The notes below the pieces were generated by a model that made no database searches, was not told the DNA's origin, and saw only the letters and a program-made list of their open reading frames with translations. The position numbers were made by a program, and so were the translations under genes. Shown piece after piece: positions 44,998 to 57,439 of a stretch of 64,000 nucleotides of DNA. The number at the start of each line of letters is the position of its first letter. Within the stretch, counting starts at the first letter, position 1. This DNA comes from Doris montereyensis. Its lineage: Eukaryota; Mollusca; Gastropoda; Nudibranchia; Dorididae. The stretch is taken from NCBI GenBank assembly GCA_037039925.1, contig JAXRKP010000282.1, positions 301,001 through 365,000 of the forward strand, read 5' to 3'.

Positions 44998-45580
44998 CAA
45001 AGACGTGATTTGCAACGTCGTCTTGGCTAGCATGCTCACTTGAGTTATTCGTCACTGATTTAACCCGATAGTTGGCAAAATAGCCGTTACCCACATTGAG
45101 ATGATGCTATGTTTTGCCGGGGCTGAAAATGTTGAAGCCGCAAATGGATGCACTGTCTTGCCAGATAAATGACAATATGATATTCTGCATTTGTACAGTT
45201 TGCAAGATAGGAAGGCAAATGAAACTTAATTTCTTTTAACACTCGTTTCACACACAAAATTAATCAGTTTAATTAATTTGTGGAAGAGGAAGTTGAAAAT
45301 ATATCAAATTCAAATTCAAATTGCAAATTTAACTGTTGGATGTCACTGTTATCAGTGTGTTAACTCAGAAACACGTCCATTTTACCTTGCCAGTTCTTAG
45401 TTTGTGGTTTTCCTTGTTATTTTAGTATCTTTGAAATTTAAAATTAAGGCATTAACATATCAACGAAATTCTTACTCTTTTAATGTATAAAAAATCCCTT
45501 CATTATAATTAGACTTTATTAAAAGTAAATGAATGTAACATTATGTTGACAAACATGGAATAAATGTAACTGCTATGAGA
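44998..45580 (+). other. Gene P 3' UTR (predicted)
   Basis: AT-rich non-coding sequence between the stop and the poly(A) signal. No repeat seen except a small AAATTCAAATTC patch near 45306. Confidence 0.5.
45559..45564 (+). terminator. Poly(A) signal candidate, gene P
   Basis: AATAAA about 560 bases after the stop codon, followed by a TTTTCTTTCTTTT stretch about 30 bases on. Confidence 0.5.
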
Positions 45581-45854
45581 GCAAGACTATTGATTTTCTT
45601 TCTTTTACTGGAAAATTTCGGAGGATCCCAAATGAAGAAATCCGGTCCTGGCCATTGAAGGCATTCAATTATTCTTAAGGCAAAGATGATAATGATAGTA
45701 TTAATAGTAATAGTGATAGTAAGGTACTACTACCAATGAAAAGAGTTTTGATGACTCATTAATATGCTAAAACTCAATCTGAGAATGGCTGCGTTTACTG
45801 GTTGATTTCAACTGCTGTTGAGGATGCTGTGCTCTATCTGTCACATAGTTAATT

Positions 45855-45990
45855 TGTATTATTATTAGTATTAGTATTATTATTATTATTACTATTATTA
45901 TTATTATTATTATTACTATTATTATTATTATTATTACTATTATTATTATTATTGTTATTATTATTATTATTATTACTATTCTTATTATTA
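45855..45990. repeat. (TTA)n microsatellite
   Basis: TTATTATTA with occasional CTA and GTA triplets. Adjacent isoleucine-rich open frame is an artefact. Confidence 0.95.
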
Positions 45991-46119
45991 GCCATTCTTT
46001 TTTTTCCATTCTGTTAATCTCAAGTCAAACCTTTGACAATGACATGAGAAGTCATGATCTAAATTTTTTAGTAAAATTCTGTCGTACGGAACTTTTATCC
46101 ACTCACTGAACCTGTGTGT

Positions 46120-46440
46120 TTTGAGATGTCATATATGCGGCATGAGCTGTCATGTATGTTTTGAGATGTCATATATGCGGCATGAGCTGTCATGTATGTT
46201 TTGAGATGTCATATATGCGGCATGAGCTGTCATGTATGTTTTGAGATGTCATATATGTGGCATGAGCTGTCAATGTCATGTATGTTTTGAGATGTCATAT
46301 ATGCGGCATGAACTGTCATGTATGTTTTGAGATGTCATATATGCGGCATGAGCTGTCATGTATGTTTTGAGATGTCATATATGTGGCATGAGCTGTCAAT
46401 GTCATGTATGTTTTGAGATGTCATGTATGCGGCATGAGCT
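46120..46440. repeat. 40-bp minisatellite, about 8 copies
   Basis: Unit TGTATGTTTTGAGATGTCAT followed by ATATGCGGCATGAGCTGTCA. Two copies have an ATGTCA insertion. Confidence 0.93.
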
Positions 46441-47470
46441 GTCTGCCTTGGATGAGTGAAAGTAGGGATATTTGGAGTCTTTATGAGTTGTCTGCCTTGG
46501 ATGAGTGAAAGTAGGGATATTTGGAGTCTTTATGAGTTGTCTACCTTGGATGAGTGAAAGTAGGGATATTTGGACTCTTTATGAGTTGTCTGCCTTGGAT
46601 GAGTGAAAGTAGGGATATTTGGAGTCTTTATGAGTTGTCTGCCTTGTATGAATGAAAGTAGGGATATTTGGAGTCTTTATGAGTTGTTTTGTCTTGGATG
46701 AGTGAAAGTAGGGATATTTGGAGTCTTTATGAGTTGTCTGCCTTGTATAAGTGAAAGTAGGGATATTTGGAGTCTTTATGAGTTGTCTGCCTTGGATGAG
46801 TGAAAGTAGGGATATTTGGAGTCTTTATGAGTTGTTTTGTCTTGGATGAGTGAAAGTAGGGATATTTGGAGTCTTTATGAGTTGTCTGCCTTGTATGAGT
46901 GAAAGTAGGGATATTTGGAGTCTTTATGAGTTGTCTGCCTTGGATGAGTGAAAGTAGGGATATTTGGAGTCTTTATGAGTTGTCTGCCTTGGATGAGTGA
47001 AAGTAGGGATATTTGGAGTCTTTATAAGTTGTCTGCCTTGGATGAGTGAAAGTAGGGATATTTGGAGGCTTTATGAGTTGTCTGCCTTGTATGAGTGAAA
47101 GTAGGGATATTTGGAGTCTTTATGAGTTGTCTGCCTTGTATGAATGAAAGTAGGGATATTTGGAGTCTTTATGAGTTGTTTTGTCTTGGATGAGTGAAAG
47201 TAGGGATATTTGGAGTCTTTATGAGTTGTCTGCCTTGTATGAGTGAAAGTAGGGATATTTGGAGTCTTTATGAGTTGTCTGCCTTGGATGAGTGAAAGTA
47301 GGGATATTTGGAGTCTTTATGAGTTGTCTGCCTTGGATGAGTGAAAGTAGGGATATTTGGAGTCTTTATGAGTTGTCTGCCTTGTATAAGTGAAAGTAGG
47401 GATATTTGGAGTCTTTATGAGTTGTCTGCCTTGTATGAGTGAAAGTAGGGATATTTGGAGGCTTTATGAA
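46441..47470. repeat. 49-bp minisatellite, about 21 copies
   Basis: Unit TGCCTTGGATGAGTGAAAGT, AGGGATATTTGGAGTCTTTA, TGAGTTGTC. It begins exactly where the 40-bp array stops, and both units share an ATGAGYTGTC segment. Variants (TTGTATGAG, TTTTGTCTTGG) recur in blocks. Confidence 0.95.
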
Positions 47471-47494
47471 TTGTTGAATCCAAAAAAGGAGTGA

Positions 47495-47605
47495 TTGGCA
47501 GGAACTGCTGGTAGGTTCTTCTCCTGTCCTTCCACTCTTTCATTTCATCTTGCTTTCATCTTGCTGGTTCCTCTTTATTTACCCTGAGATAACCGCACAT
47601 GGTAA
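47495..47605 (+). repeat. Dispersed repeat family D, copy 5
   Basis: AACTGCTGGTAGGTTCTTCT, TTTCATCTTGCTGGTTCC and TTTACCCTGAGATAACCGCA. Confidence 0.62.
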
Positions 47606-48935
47606 TGACTTTGATGAGAGAAACAGTAAATAGTGCCTTTTTAAAAATTTACTTAAAATTTTTCTTTAATGCTCAATCATTCCAGTTATATTTTTTTCCA
47701 TATTAATTTTAAGGTTTTAAAATTATTTTACTATAAGTTTCTGTACTTCTAAGAAAGACAAAAGAATTCCTGAAAAAAGATTTATCCTGTTTTTAGTTTT
47801 CATATATTGAGTGTTAGTTTTACCATTATCTTGATTGAGATTGAAAAATACAATGTGAACCAGATTGAGATTGAAAGATACAATGTGAACCAGATTGAAA
47901 TTGAAAGATACAAATATGAACCAGTCCGTCAAGATTGTGATAATGGTAATTCTATCTTTCAACTTTTTGAATATTTTAACATGGTTTTGAAACTTTTCAT
48001 TTTGTATTTTCAATTATAGACTAGAAAATGAAAGACACTCCAATTCAAATGAACTGTTGTAAGTATTACACAAAGTTGTTACATGTTTTATCATTCTTAC
48101 GCCTCACATATTGTGTCAAAGACGACACCTCATTAAAAGTGTCAAAGAGACAGGGCCAAAGAAATTTCAATCATCAGCCTTCATCACCGCCTGCTTACCT
48201 TGATATTGGGTCAAGAGAATGGCTAGAATCTAGCTGATTGGTTTGGCACGACGTATCGATTTCTTTCTCTTCACCAAAGGGTTGATTAATTTGAGACAAA
48301 TAATAATCTCCTTTAATATTGTCTTGTTTTGATTTTGTTTTTCTGTTAATTAAAATTGCCGATGATGAGGGGTGTAAAATTAATACAAACTTTGACCTCT
48401 ATTGAACTATCTTGTGACCTTGGAGCCCTCCCAAGGTTGGGCTTGTCCTCGGTCTGAAAGTCCAATATGTAGGTCAAGATTTGCTTACTTGACTGATGGT
48501 ATTAAATGTAAGATTGTATGCAGCAATCATGTAAGTTTCCATTAAAACTTTTAAAGAAGAACCCACAATTATAGATTTTTTGAAATTTACAATCATCTTT
48601 GTTGATAAATGTCGATTTTCATTCTTTAGTTACTCACAATTTCATTTTGAGAATCAATGTTCATGTAGACACTATGGTTGGTATATCCTTTGACTTACAC
48701 TATGCTATTTCCTCATATGAGACTATAAAGGTTCTATGTGCAGTTACAGACTGTGTCGAGTTATGGCCTATAGAAGGTTCTAACTGAAGTGTGCTCTATG
48801 ATGATCTTTTTGTGTTTCATATTTGAATGATCACTTTGTTTTGAGAAAAATGGAGATTAAAAAGGTTTTATTTGTCATCTTATTAAGTGTATGGTATGCC
48901 AAACTTTGGGGTCCCATAATTCAAAAGTACAAAAA
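47606..48935. other. Gene-free stretch with a small 30-bp array
   Basis: At 47838-47920 GATTGAGATTGAAAGATACA followed by ATGTGAACCA occurs about three times. The open frame 48028-48237 has no splice or domain support. Nothing else is recognised. Confidence 0.5.
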
Positions 48936-48939
48936 ATGC

Positions 48940-49115
48940 AATGTATATATTTTATTTACATTCCGTTTGTTTAAAACAAAATCTGTACATACAAATACAA
49001 ATAATGTGTATATTTTATTTACATTCCATTTGTTTAAAACAAAATCTGTACCGGCATATACAAACAATGTGTATATTTTATTTACATTCCATTTGTTTAA
49101 AACAAAATCTATCAT
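48940..49115. repeat. 60-bp direct repeat, 3 copies
   Basis: TGTATATTTTATTTACATTC, CATTTGTTTAAAACAAAATC recurs three times with a variable TGTACATACAAATACAAA-type spacer. Confidence 0.9.
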
Positions 49116-49764
49116 TTGAGCAATGATTGTTTACTGACTTTGCTACAGTTATATTTTTTACTACAAAGTGAATCTAAATGACAGCTATAAACAAATAATT
49201 TTAGCATATCATGTTTACAAGTTTGTATGCATGAAAACCTTTGTTGTATATTTTATTGTTTGTACACGGCACAGACCAAATTTTACCCGGAGAGCTAAAT
49301 GAGATGGCTAATGTCTGAAATTAATGCATATCATTATCAATGATACGACTATTATGACTCATAAAATATGTTTTTATAATTATGAATGCATTTGTCACGT
49401 AAAATTTTTATTTCATTATGGATATTTGGCGAGTGAAAAACAATGACAATGAAAAGTTTGACCTGTGCGCCTTTTTCATCAAAACTGTAACAGCAACAGT
49501 ACGTCATTTTGAAAATCAATTTTACTCTCATAACAGTTTACTAGATCTAATTGAATTAAAAGAAAAAAAAGCCCATAATTTACTTTTTTCTCCCCCATGT
49601 AAATATAACAAATTATTTAGTTATTTTATCTGAACTCTATTTCTATAAAATGTCAATAAACAATCAAACAATTTGACATTGTTCCACTTTGCTTGCCTTT
49701 TGTTTTATCAGAGATTGAACAGGCTGTGAGATTTTCTTGTAACTTATTGTTAGTATTGGCCTTT
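49116..49764. other. AT-rich gene-free stretch
   Basis: A 71-codon open frame at 49418-49633 has no support. No element is recognised. Confidence 0.5.
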
Positions 49765-49885
49765 CTTGATGTGTGGGTGGTAGGCATGGGTTACTGGTAG
49801 GTATTACTTCTTTTCTTTCACATGCCTTTCATCCTACTGTTTCCATTTATTTCACCCTAAGGAAATCGTTGTATATATGGTAGAT
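49765..49885 (+). repeat. Dispersed repeat family D, copy 6
   Basis: GGTTACTGGTAGGTATTACT, TTTCATCCTACTGTTTCC, TTTCACCCTAAGGAAATCG. Confidence 0.62.
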
Positions 49886-49974
49886 ATAGACTTTGTATGT
49901 GGCATAATCGATAGTATTGTGAGTTAGAAGATGGAAATAGATAAAGATGGGTTTATAGTCTGTAACTCAGTACA

Positions 49975-50180
49975 AAACCCTGGCTGGCCCATGTTTTGTT
50001 TTTGATATCAAGTTGTACTGCTAGACTTGGTTATAAGTGAAAATGGTTCAAAACCCTGACTGGCCCATGTTTTGTTTTTTATATCAAGTTGTACTGCTAG
50101 ACTTGGTTATAAGTGAAAATGGTTCAAAACCCTGACTGGCCCATGTTTTGTTTTTTACATCAAGTTGTACTCTTAGACTT
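49975..50180. repeat. 76-bp direct repeat, about 2.7 copies
   Basis: CAAAACCCTGACTGGCCCAT, GTTTTGTTTTTTATATCAAG, TTGTACTGCTAGACTTGGTT recur. Confidence 0.92.
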
Positions 50181-50949
50181 GGAAAAAGTCCTTCACTCTG
50201 CTTTTCTCACTTGACTCAGGTGTGAATGAGTACACAGCAAATGGAAGAGAAGGATCCTGTCGGAGGAGTGCTAGTACAAAAGCATTTAGCACTAACAGGC
50301 TGTTGAACTGTTAGCTGCCCAAGGACATTGAATGAAATGGCCTGTTGGGGGGGGGGATAAATGATGTACAGTCGGTGAACCTGCAATTGTGTTCAATAAA
50401 TCCATTTTTGTCTTTATTTTGAATGTGTCGGAACAGGAAAAATGACAACAAAGAAACGAAATACAAGCAAAAAATCCAGCAACAAGAAACAGACAAAATA
50501 AGTAAAACAACAACAACAACAACAATAATCATCCAAGATTTTCAAAGCAAATGTCATATTTGGTAAGAAATTTCAGGGAGGGGGATAATTCTTTAATTAA
50601 AATCTGAATAATTATATTCATTTGGATAGCATCACCTTCTTCTGTAACAGCATTAGTGTAAGGTTTCAAAGAGGGAAAATTGATCATTAGGACAGGTCAA
50701 AATCCTTTCTTCATCAAATTTGATGTCTGATTTTCATGTTATAATCAATACTCAACAATATCAATAGAAAAAAATACAGGTCAAGTTATCAAAGTGTGTC
50801 AAATGCATGCATACACACACACACACACACACACACACCCAGATACACACATACATATCACACATGTATTATGAATTCATTAGAACAAAATTCTAAATGA
50901 CCTATTATATTTGGTGGGTTCTTTGTTTTCTCTCCAAAACTTTTTCTTG
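50181..50949. other. Gene-free stretch with a SINE-tail-like segment and (CA)n
   Basis: 50290-50375 (AGGCTGTTGAACTG, GAATGAAATGGCCTGTTGGG, ATAAATGATGTACAG) matches the segment after the family A SINE at 61560-61635. A (CA)n run is at 50812-50838. Confidence 0.5.
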
Positions 50950-53900
50950 AAGGTAAGAAGAGCTAGAAGAGCTCGAAGAGCTAAGAAGTGCTATAAGAGC
51001 TATAAGAGCTCCGAAGAGCTAGAAGTGCTAGAAGAGCTATAAGAGCTAGAAGAGCTATAAGTACTAGAAGTGGTAGAAGTGCTATAAGAGCTAGAAGACC
51101 TAGAAGTGCTAGAAGCTAGAAGTACTAGAAGTGCTAGAAGAGCTAGAAGAGCTAGAAGTGCTAGAAGACCTAGAAGTGCTAGAAGAGCTAGAAGTACTAG
51201 AAGACCTAGAAGTGCTAGAAGACCTAGAAGTGCTAGAAGTGCTAGAAGTGCTAGAAGAACTAGAAGAGCTAGAAGAGCTAGAAGTGCTATAAGAGCTAGA
51301 AGAGCTAGAAGAGCTATAAGAGCTAGAAGAGCTAGAAGAACTAGAAGAGCTAGAAGAGCTAGAAGAGCTAGAAGAACTAGAAGTGCTATAAGAGCTAGAA
51401 GAGCTAGAAGAACTAGAAGAGCTAGAAGAACTAGAAGAGCTAGAAGAGCTAGAAGAACTAGTGCTATAAGAGCTAGAAGAGCTAGAAGTGCTAGAAGAGC
51501 TAGAAGAGCTAGAAGAGCTAGAAGAGCTAGAAGAGCTAGAAGAACTAGAAGAGCTAGAAAGAAGAGCTAGAAGAGCTAGAAGAGCTAGAAGAACTAGAAG
51601 TGCTAGAAGAGTTAGAAGTGCTAGAAGAGCTAGAAGAGTTAGAAGTGCTAGAAGAGCTAGAAGTGCTAGAAGAGCTAGAAGAGCTAGAAGTGCTAGAAGA
51701 GCTAGAAGAGCTAGAAGAACTAGAAGAGCTAGAAGTGGTAGAAGAGCTAGAAGTGGTAGAAGAGCTAGAAGTGGTAGAAGAGCTAGAAGTGGTAGAAGAG
51801 CTAGAAGTGGTAGAAGAACTGGTAGAAGAGCTAGAAGAGCTAGAAGAACTAGAAGTGCTAGAAGAGCTAGAAGAGCTAGAAGAACTAGAAGTGCTAGAAG
51901 AGCTAGAAGAGCTAGAAGAGCTAGAAGTGCTAGAAGAGCTAGAAGTGCTAGAAGAGCTAGAAGAGCTAGAAGTGCTAGAAGAGCTAGAAGAGCTAGAAGT
52001 GCTAGAAAGGTAGAAGAACTAGAAGTAGAAGAAGCTAGAAGAGCTAGAAGCTAACTAGAAGAGCTAGAGTGGTAGAAGCTAGAAGTGGTAGAAGCTAGAA
52101 GTGCTAGAAGAGGTAGAAGAGCTAGAAGAGCTAGAAGAGCTAGAAGTACTAGAAGTGGTAGAAGTGCTAGAAGACTAGAAGAAGAAGTGCTAGAAGAGCT
52201 AGAAGAACTAGAAGAGCTAGAAGAGCTAGAAGTGGTAGAAGAAGAACTAGAAGTGCTAGAAGTGGTAGAAGTGGTAGAAAAACTAGAGCTAGAAGAAGTA
52301 CTGTAGAAGTGCTAGAAGTGGTAGAAGTACTAGAAGTGGTAGAAGTACTAGAAGTGGTAGAAGCTAGAAGTGGTAGAAGAGGTAGAAGTGGTAGAAGTGG
52401 TAGAAAGAGAACTAGAAGTGGTAGAAGAGCTAGAAGAGAAGAGCTAGAAGAGCTAGAAGTGGTAGAAGAGCTAGAAGTGCTAGAAGTGGTAGAAGTGCTA
52501 GAAGTGCTAGAAGAGTAGAAGAGCTAGAAGTGGTAGAAGTGCTAGAAGTGCTAGAAGTGGTAGAAGAGCTAGAAGGTAGAAGAGCTAGAAGTGGCTAGAA
52601 GAGCTAGAAGTGCTAGAAGTGGTAGAAGGCTAGAAAGAAGCTAGAAGTGGTAGAAGTACTAGAAGTACTAGAAGTGGTAGAAAGCTAGAAGTGGTAGAAG
52701 AGCTAGAAGTGCTAGAAGTGTAGAAGTGCTAGAAGAAGTGGTAGAAGAGCTAGAAGTGCTAGAAGTGCTAGAAGAGTAGAAGAGCTAGAAGTGGTAGAAG
52801 TGCTAGAAGAGCTAGAAGTGCTAGAAGTGGTAGAAGACTAGAAGTGCTAGAAGTGGTAGAAGTGGTAGAAGAACTAGAAGTAGAAGAACTAGAAGTGCTA
52901 GAAAAACTAGAAGAACTAGAAGTGGTAGAAGAAGTACTAGAAGAACTAGAAGTGCTAGAAGTGCTAGAAGTGGTAGAAGAAGAAGTGGTAGAAGAGCTAG
53001 AAGTGGTAGAAGAGCTAGAAGTGGTAGAAGTACTAGAAGTGCTAGAAGAACTAGAAGTGCTAGAAGAACTAGAAGTAGAAGAGCTAGAAGTGTTAGAAGT
53101 ACTAGAAGTGCTAGAAGAACTAGAAGTAGAAGTACTAGAAGTGGTAGAAGTAGAAGAACTAGAAGTGGTAGAAGAAGAAGTACTAGAAGTGGTAGAAGAG
53201 CTAGAAGAGCTAGAAGTGGTAGAGCTAGAAGTGCTAGAAGAGCTAGAAGTGGTAGAAGAACTAGAAGTAGAAGAGCTAGAAGTACTAGAAGTGGTAGAAG
53301 AGCTAGAAGTGCTAGAAGTGGTAGAAGTGCTAGGTAGAAGTAGAAGAGCTAGAAGTGCTAGAAGAGCTAGAAGTGGTAGAAGTGGTAGAAGAGCTAGAAG
53401 TAGAAGTGCTAGAAGTGGTAGAAGAGCTAGAAGTGGTAGAAGTGCTAGAAGTGGTAGAAGAGCTAGAAGTGATAAAGTGCTAGAAGTGGTAGAAAGCTAG
53501 AAGTGGTAGAAGGCTAGAAAGTAGGGCTAGAAGTGGTAGAAGTGCTAGAAGTGGTAGAAGAGCTAGAAGTGGTAGAAGAGCTAGAAGTCTAGAAGTGGTA
53601 GAAGAGCTAGAAGTGGTCTAGAAGTGGTAGAAGTGCTGGTAGAAGAGCTAGAAGTGGTAGAAGAGCTAGAAGTGGTAGAATGAAGTGGTAGAAGAGCTAG
53701 AAGTGGTAGAAGAGCTAGAAGAGCTAGAAGTGGTAGAAGAGCTAGAAGTGGTAGAAGAGCTAGAAGTGCTAGAAGTGGTAGAAGAACTAGAAGTGGTAGA
53801 AGTGCTAGAAGTGGTAGAAGAACTAGAAGTGGTAGAAGAACTAGGAAGAGCTAGAAGTGGTAGAAGAACTAGAAGTGGTAGAAGTGCTAGAAGAACTAGA

Positions 53901-54890
53901 AGTGGTAGAAGTGCTAGAAGTGGTAGAAGAACTAGAAGTGGTAGAAGAGCTAGAAGTGGTAGAAGAGCTAGAAGTGCTAGAAGAGCTAGAAGTAGGAACT
54001 AGAAGAGCTAGAAGTGGTAGAAGAGCTAGAAGAACTAGAAGAGCTAGAAGAACTAGAAGAACTAGAAGAGCTAGAAGTGGTAGAAGAGCTAGAAGAACTA
54101 GAAGAGCTAGAAGTGGTAGAAGAGCTAGAAGTGAACTAGAAGAACTAGAAGTGGTAGAAGAGCTAGAAGAACTAGAAGAACTAGCTAGAAGAACTAGAGA
54201 ACTAGAAGTGGTAGAAGAACTAGAAGAACTAGAAGAACTAGAAGAAGCTAGAAGTGGTAGAAGAGCTAGAAGTGGTAGAAGAAGCTAGAAGTGGTAGAAG
54301 AGCTAGAAGTGGTAGAAGAGCTAGAAGTGGTAGAAGAGCTAGAAGTGCTAGAAGAGCTAGAAGTGGTAGAAGAGCTAGAAGTGGTAGAAGAGCTAGAAGT
54401 GCTAGAAGAGCTAGAAGTGGTAGAAGAGCTAGAAGAGCTAGAAGTGGTAGAAGAGCTAGAAGTGGTAGAAGAGCTAGAAGTGGTAGAAGAGCTAGAAGTG
54501 GTAGAAAAGCTAGAAGTGGTAGAAGAGCTAGAAGTGCTAGAAGATAGAAGTGGTAGAAGAGCTAGAAGAGCTAGAAGTGGTAGAAGAGCTAGAAGAGCTA
54601 GAAGTGGTAGAAGAGCTAGAAGTGGTAGAATAATAAGTGGTAGAAGAGCTAGAAGTGGTAGAAGAGCTAGAAGTGGTAGAAGAGCTAGAAGTGCTAGAAG
54701 AGCTAGAAGTGCTAGAAGAGTAGAAGAGCTAGAAGAGCTAGAAGTGGTAGAAGAGCTAGAAGAGCTAGAAGTGGTAGAAGAGCTAGAAAGTGTAGATTAG
54801 AATGAATATAGAAGAGCTAGAAGAGCTCACAAAAAGAGCTAGAAAGAAGCTAAGAAGTGCTAGAAGAGCTAGAAGTGGTAGAAGACCTAG
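50950..54890. repeat. 3.9-kb array of a 9-bp unit
   Basis: Units AGAAGAGCT, AGAAGTGCT, AGAAGTGGT, AGAAGAACT and AGAAGTACT follow each other about 430 times. The left part is dominated by GAGCT and GTGCT units, the right part by alternating GAGCT and GTGGT. Because the unit is three codons, frames translate as LEE/VEE or as Arg-Ala-Arg-Ser repeats for up to 218 codons. Scattered small indels switch frames. Confidence 0.97.
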
Positions 54891-55269
54891 AAGTTAGAAA
54901 CATCAAAACAATTAAATAGAATGTATTAAGTTTTAAACTTAAATATACAAATTTATCAAATCAAATGTTCTTATTCACAGATGGAATTTACATGTATACA
55001 TTAATATTATGTGTATATGAAATATATAATATTATTATAAAAATCACTACACTGACCAATAGAAAATCCTCTTTGCGAGTAGGCCAGTAACTATGTTCGG
55101 AGTGGCTTAAATGAATACAGATAGCCATCAAATTCTATGGACATTTCTAATACTAATAGATCCGAGATTAACATAAACAAAAATAGGTATTAATTACATC
55201 AATGTAGAATTTATCAAAAATGTGTTTTTGGCACTCAAATCTATTCACCCCCATGATTAAGACTAAGTT
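54891..55269. other. AT-rich gene-free spacer between arrays
   Basis: No feature is recognised. Confidence 0.55.
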
Positions 55270-55850
55270 TCCTGGCTGTAGTAATTCCATGGCTAACAAG
55301 TTTCCTGGCTGTAAGTGACCTCACATGGCCAGTATCAAGTTTCCTGGCTGTAAATAATCTCACATGGCCAGTAACAAGTTTCCTGGCTGTAAGTAATCTC
55401 ACATGGCCAGTAACAAGTTTCCTGGCTGTAAGTGACCTCACATGGCCAGTAACAAGTTTCCTGGCTGTAAGTAATCTCCACATGGCCAGTATCAAGTTTC
55501 CTGGCTGTAAGTGACCTCACATGGCCACTATCAAGTTTCCTGGCTGTAAGATCTCATGGCCAGTAACAAGTTTCCTGGCTGTAAGTAATCTCACATGGCC
55601 AGTAACAAGTTTCCTGGCTAAAGTAATCTCACATGGCCAGTAACAAGTTTCCTGGCTGTAAGTAATCTCACATGGCCTAAAGTAACAAGTTTCCTGGCTG
55701 TAAGTGATCTCACATGGCCAGTATCAAGTTTCCCTGGCTGATAAGTAATCTCCCATGGCCAGTAACAAGTTTCCTGGCTGTAAGTAATCTCACATGGCCA
55801 GTAACAAGTTTCCTTGCTGACAGTAATAATACATGGCCAGTATCAATGAG
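55270..55850. repeat. 39-bp minisatellite, about 15 copies, with a GTAAGT in most units
   Basis: Unit CAAGTTTCCTGGCTGTAAGT followed by AATCTCACATGGCCAGTAA. Variants: GTGACC, GTATCAAG. Confidence 0.94.
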
Positions 55851-56444
55851 CAGTTCATTCCAAGTAGATGCTTTTACCCAAATAGATTTAGATTTAGATC
55901 TCTAGAAGTAATCTAATAGGAATTTTAATTCATTCATTGAAACATAATTTCATTGTGTCTTCAGGGGAAAACGCATAACACAATGAAATCATATTCCATT
56001 GAAATATGATTAAAATTTAAATTAAATTAAATCTAGGGATCTTAATCTTCTTGTGTACCGCAATCTCCAGTTCAGGGAAACCACGTCTTGCTTGTTTGGA
56101 TCCTGAGATGATGACAATGGTGGAAATGTTACTTCAAAGAAACAAACAGATGCATGGAGGTTTAAAATATCGTCTGCTTTAGCTTTTTATCTTATTACTT
56201 TTGAAAATGAAGACAGTATTTGAATTATTGAAAAAGATTATTGGCCTGCATCAGAGATACTTGTAATTGTTACTAATTCATCATTTCCGGTTAATGTAGA
56301 TTAAAAAAATGAAAAAGCCTGTAATAATCTCAGATTATTGAGAAGTGACTTAAATCAGCAATTATGCTTAATAAAAATGATGACAATTGTACATCAGCTT
56401 CTGAGTTTACGTAGTCAAAGATGACAATTTTGTTTGTTTCATTG
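55851..56444. other. Gene-free stretch
   Basis: No feature is recognised; AT-rich with short direct repeats (AACACAATGAAATC-like). Confidence 0.5.
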
Positions 56445-56560
56445 AAATTTACCCCGTTCACCATTGCGGTGATCTCAGGGTGAATTAAGAGGAAACAGCA
56501 AGATGAAAGACAAGTGAAAGAAGGAAAGGAAAGAAGTAGAACCAACAGGAGCTTACAAAA
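56445..56560 (-). repeat. Dispersed repeat family D, copy 7
   Basis: AAATTTACCCCGTTCACCAT, GTGATCTCAGGGTGAATTAA, GAGGAAACAGCAAGATGAAA. Confidence 0.66.
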
Positions 56561-56619
56561 TGAAAAGAGAGACAGTTTTTTAATTCAATTGAGACAAATC
56601 CTAATCCCTTATAGCAATG

Positions 56620-56925
56620 AAAATGTATGTTAATCATAGTCATAAATATAGATCTACAATGAAAATCATAATCATAATCTCCTATAGCCTCTGGGCACGT
56701 AAATTAATCATAGTCGTAATCCCCTATTAGCCTCTGGGCACGTATGTTAATCATAATCATAATCTCCTATAGCCTCTGGACAATTGTTAATAAATAGTCA
56801 TAATCCCCAATAGAAAATGATGACAATGTTAATCATAATCATAATCCCCTATAGCCTCTGGGAAAATGATGTTAATCATAATCAAATCCCCTTATAGCCT
56901 CTGGGTATGTATGTTAATCATATCA
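56620..56925. repeat. Irregular 50-60-bp direct repeat, about 5 copies
   Basis: GTTAATCATAATCATAATC, CCCTATAGCCTCTGGGCACG recurs with deletions. Confidence 0.75.
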
Positions 56926-57439
56926 GCAAAATAAAGCTGGAATGTAAATGCAATGACAAGGAAAACAAAATGGCTCAGACTTCAAAAATCAAACAGAAAT
57001 TCACATTCAAATTTTGTTCCAGAAACAATCAACAAAAATAAAATTATTGCACACACAATTCAGGCAAATGAGGGGAAAAAATGTATAAATCAATTCTAGA
57101 TATGGATCAAAATCAGGATTTTGTCATTACAGTGGATGAATTCAAGGAATGCCTTGCTGACAATACTGGATCCTCCCAATAAATAGATGTACAATAGAGT
57201 TACAATCTTTTGACTTGAACCGTTTTCTGGAGATTAGTGAGAATATGACAATCATATTAAACATGATTAGAATGAGAATGATGACAAAACGTAGAAAGGA
57301 TTTTAAAATTTTGTCTGACTGCCCTGTAAATGATCTTTAAATCATAATGTCATCTGCCCACAGGCCTTCCTGTGCGATTAAAGGAATGAGCCATGGCATG
57401 ATGACAATTTTTTAAACCCGTTGGCCATTAAAATGACGA
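56926..57439. other. Gene-free stretch before the 37-bp array
   Basis: Near 57300-57350 TGACTGCCCTGTAAATGATC, TTTAA resembles the family B SINE body, strongly decayed. Confidence 0.35.

Noticed and set aside
48028..48237. 69-codon open frame ending in a Ser/Pro-rich sequence
   Set aside because: Lies 3 kb beyond the gene P stop with no convincing acceptor or homologue.
50950..54800. LEE/VEE and Arg-Ala-Arg-Ser repeat proteins of up to 218 codons
   Set aside because: They arise from the 9-bp satellite, are open in more than one frame and are cut by indels.
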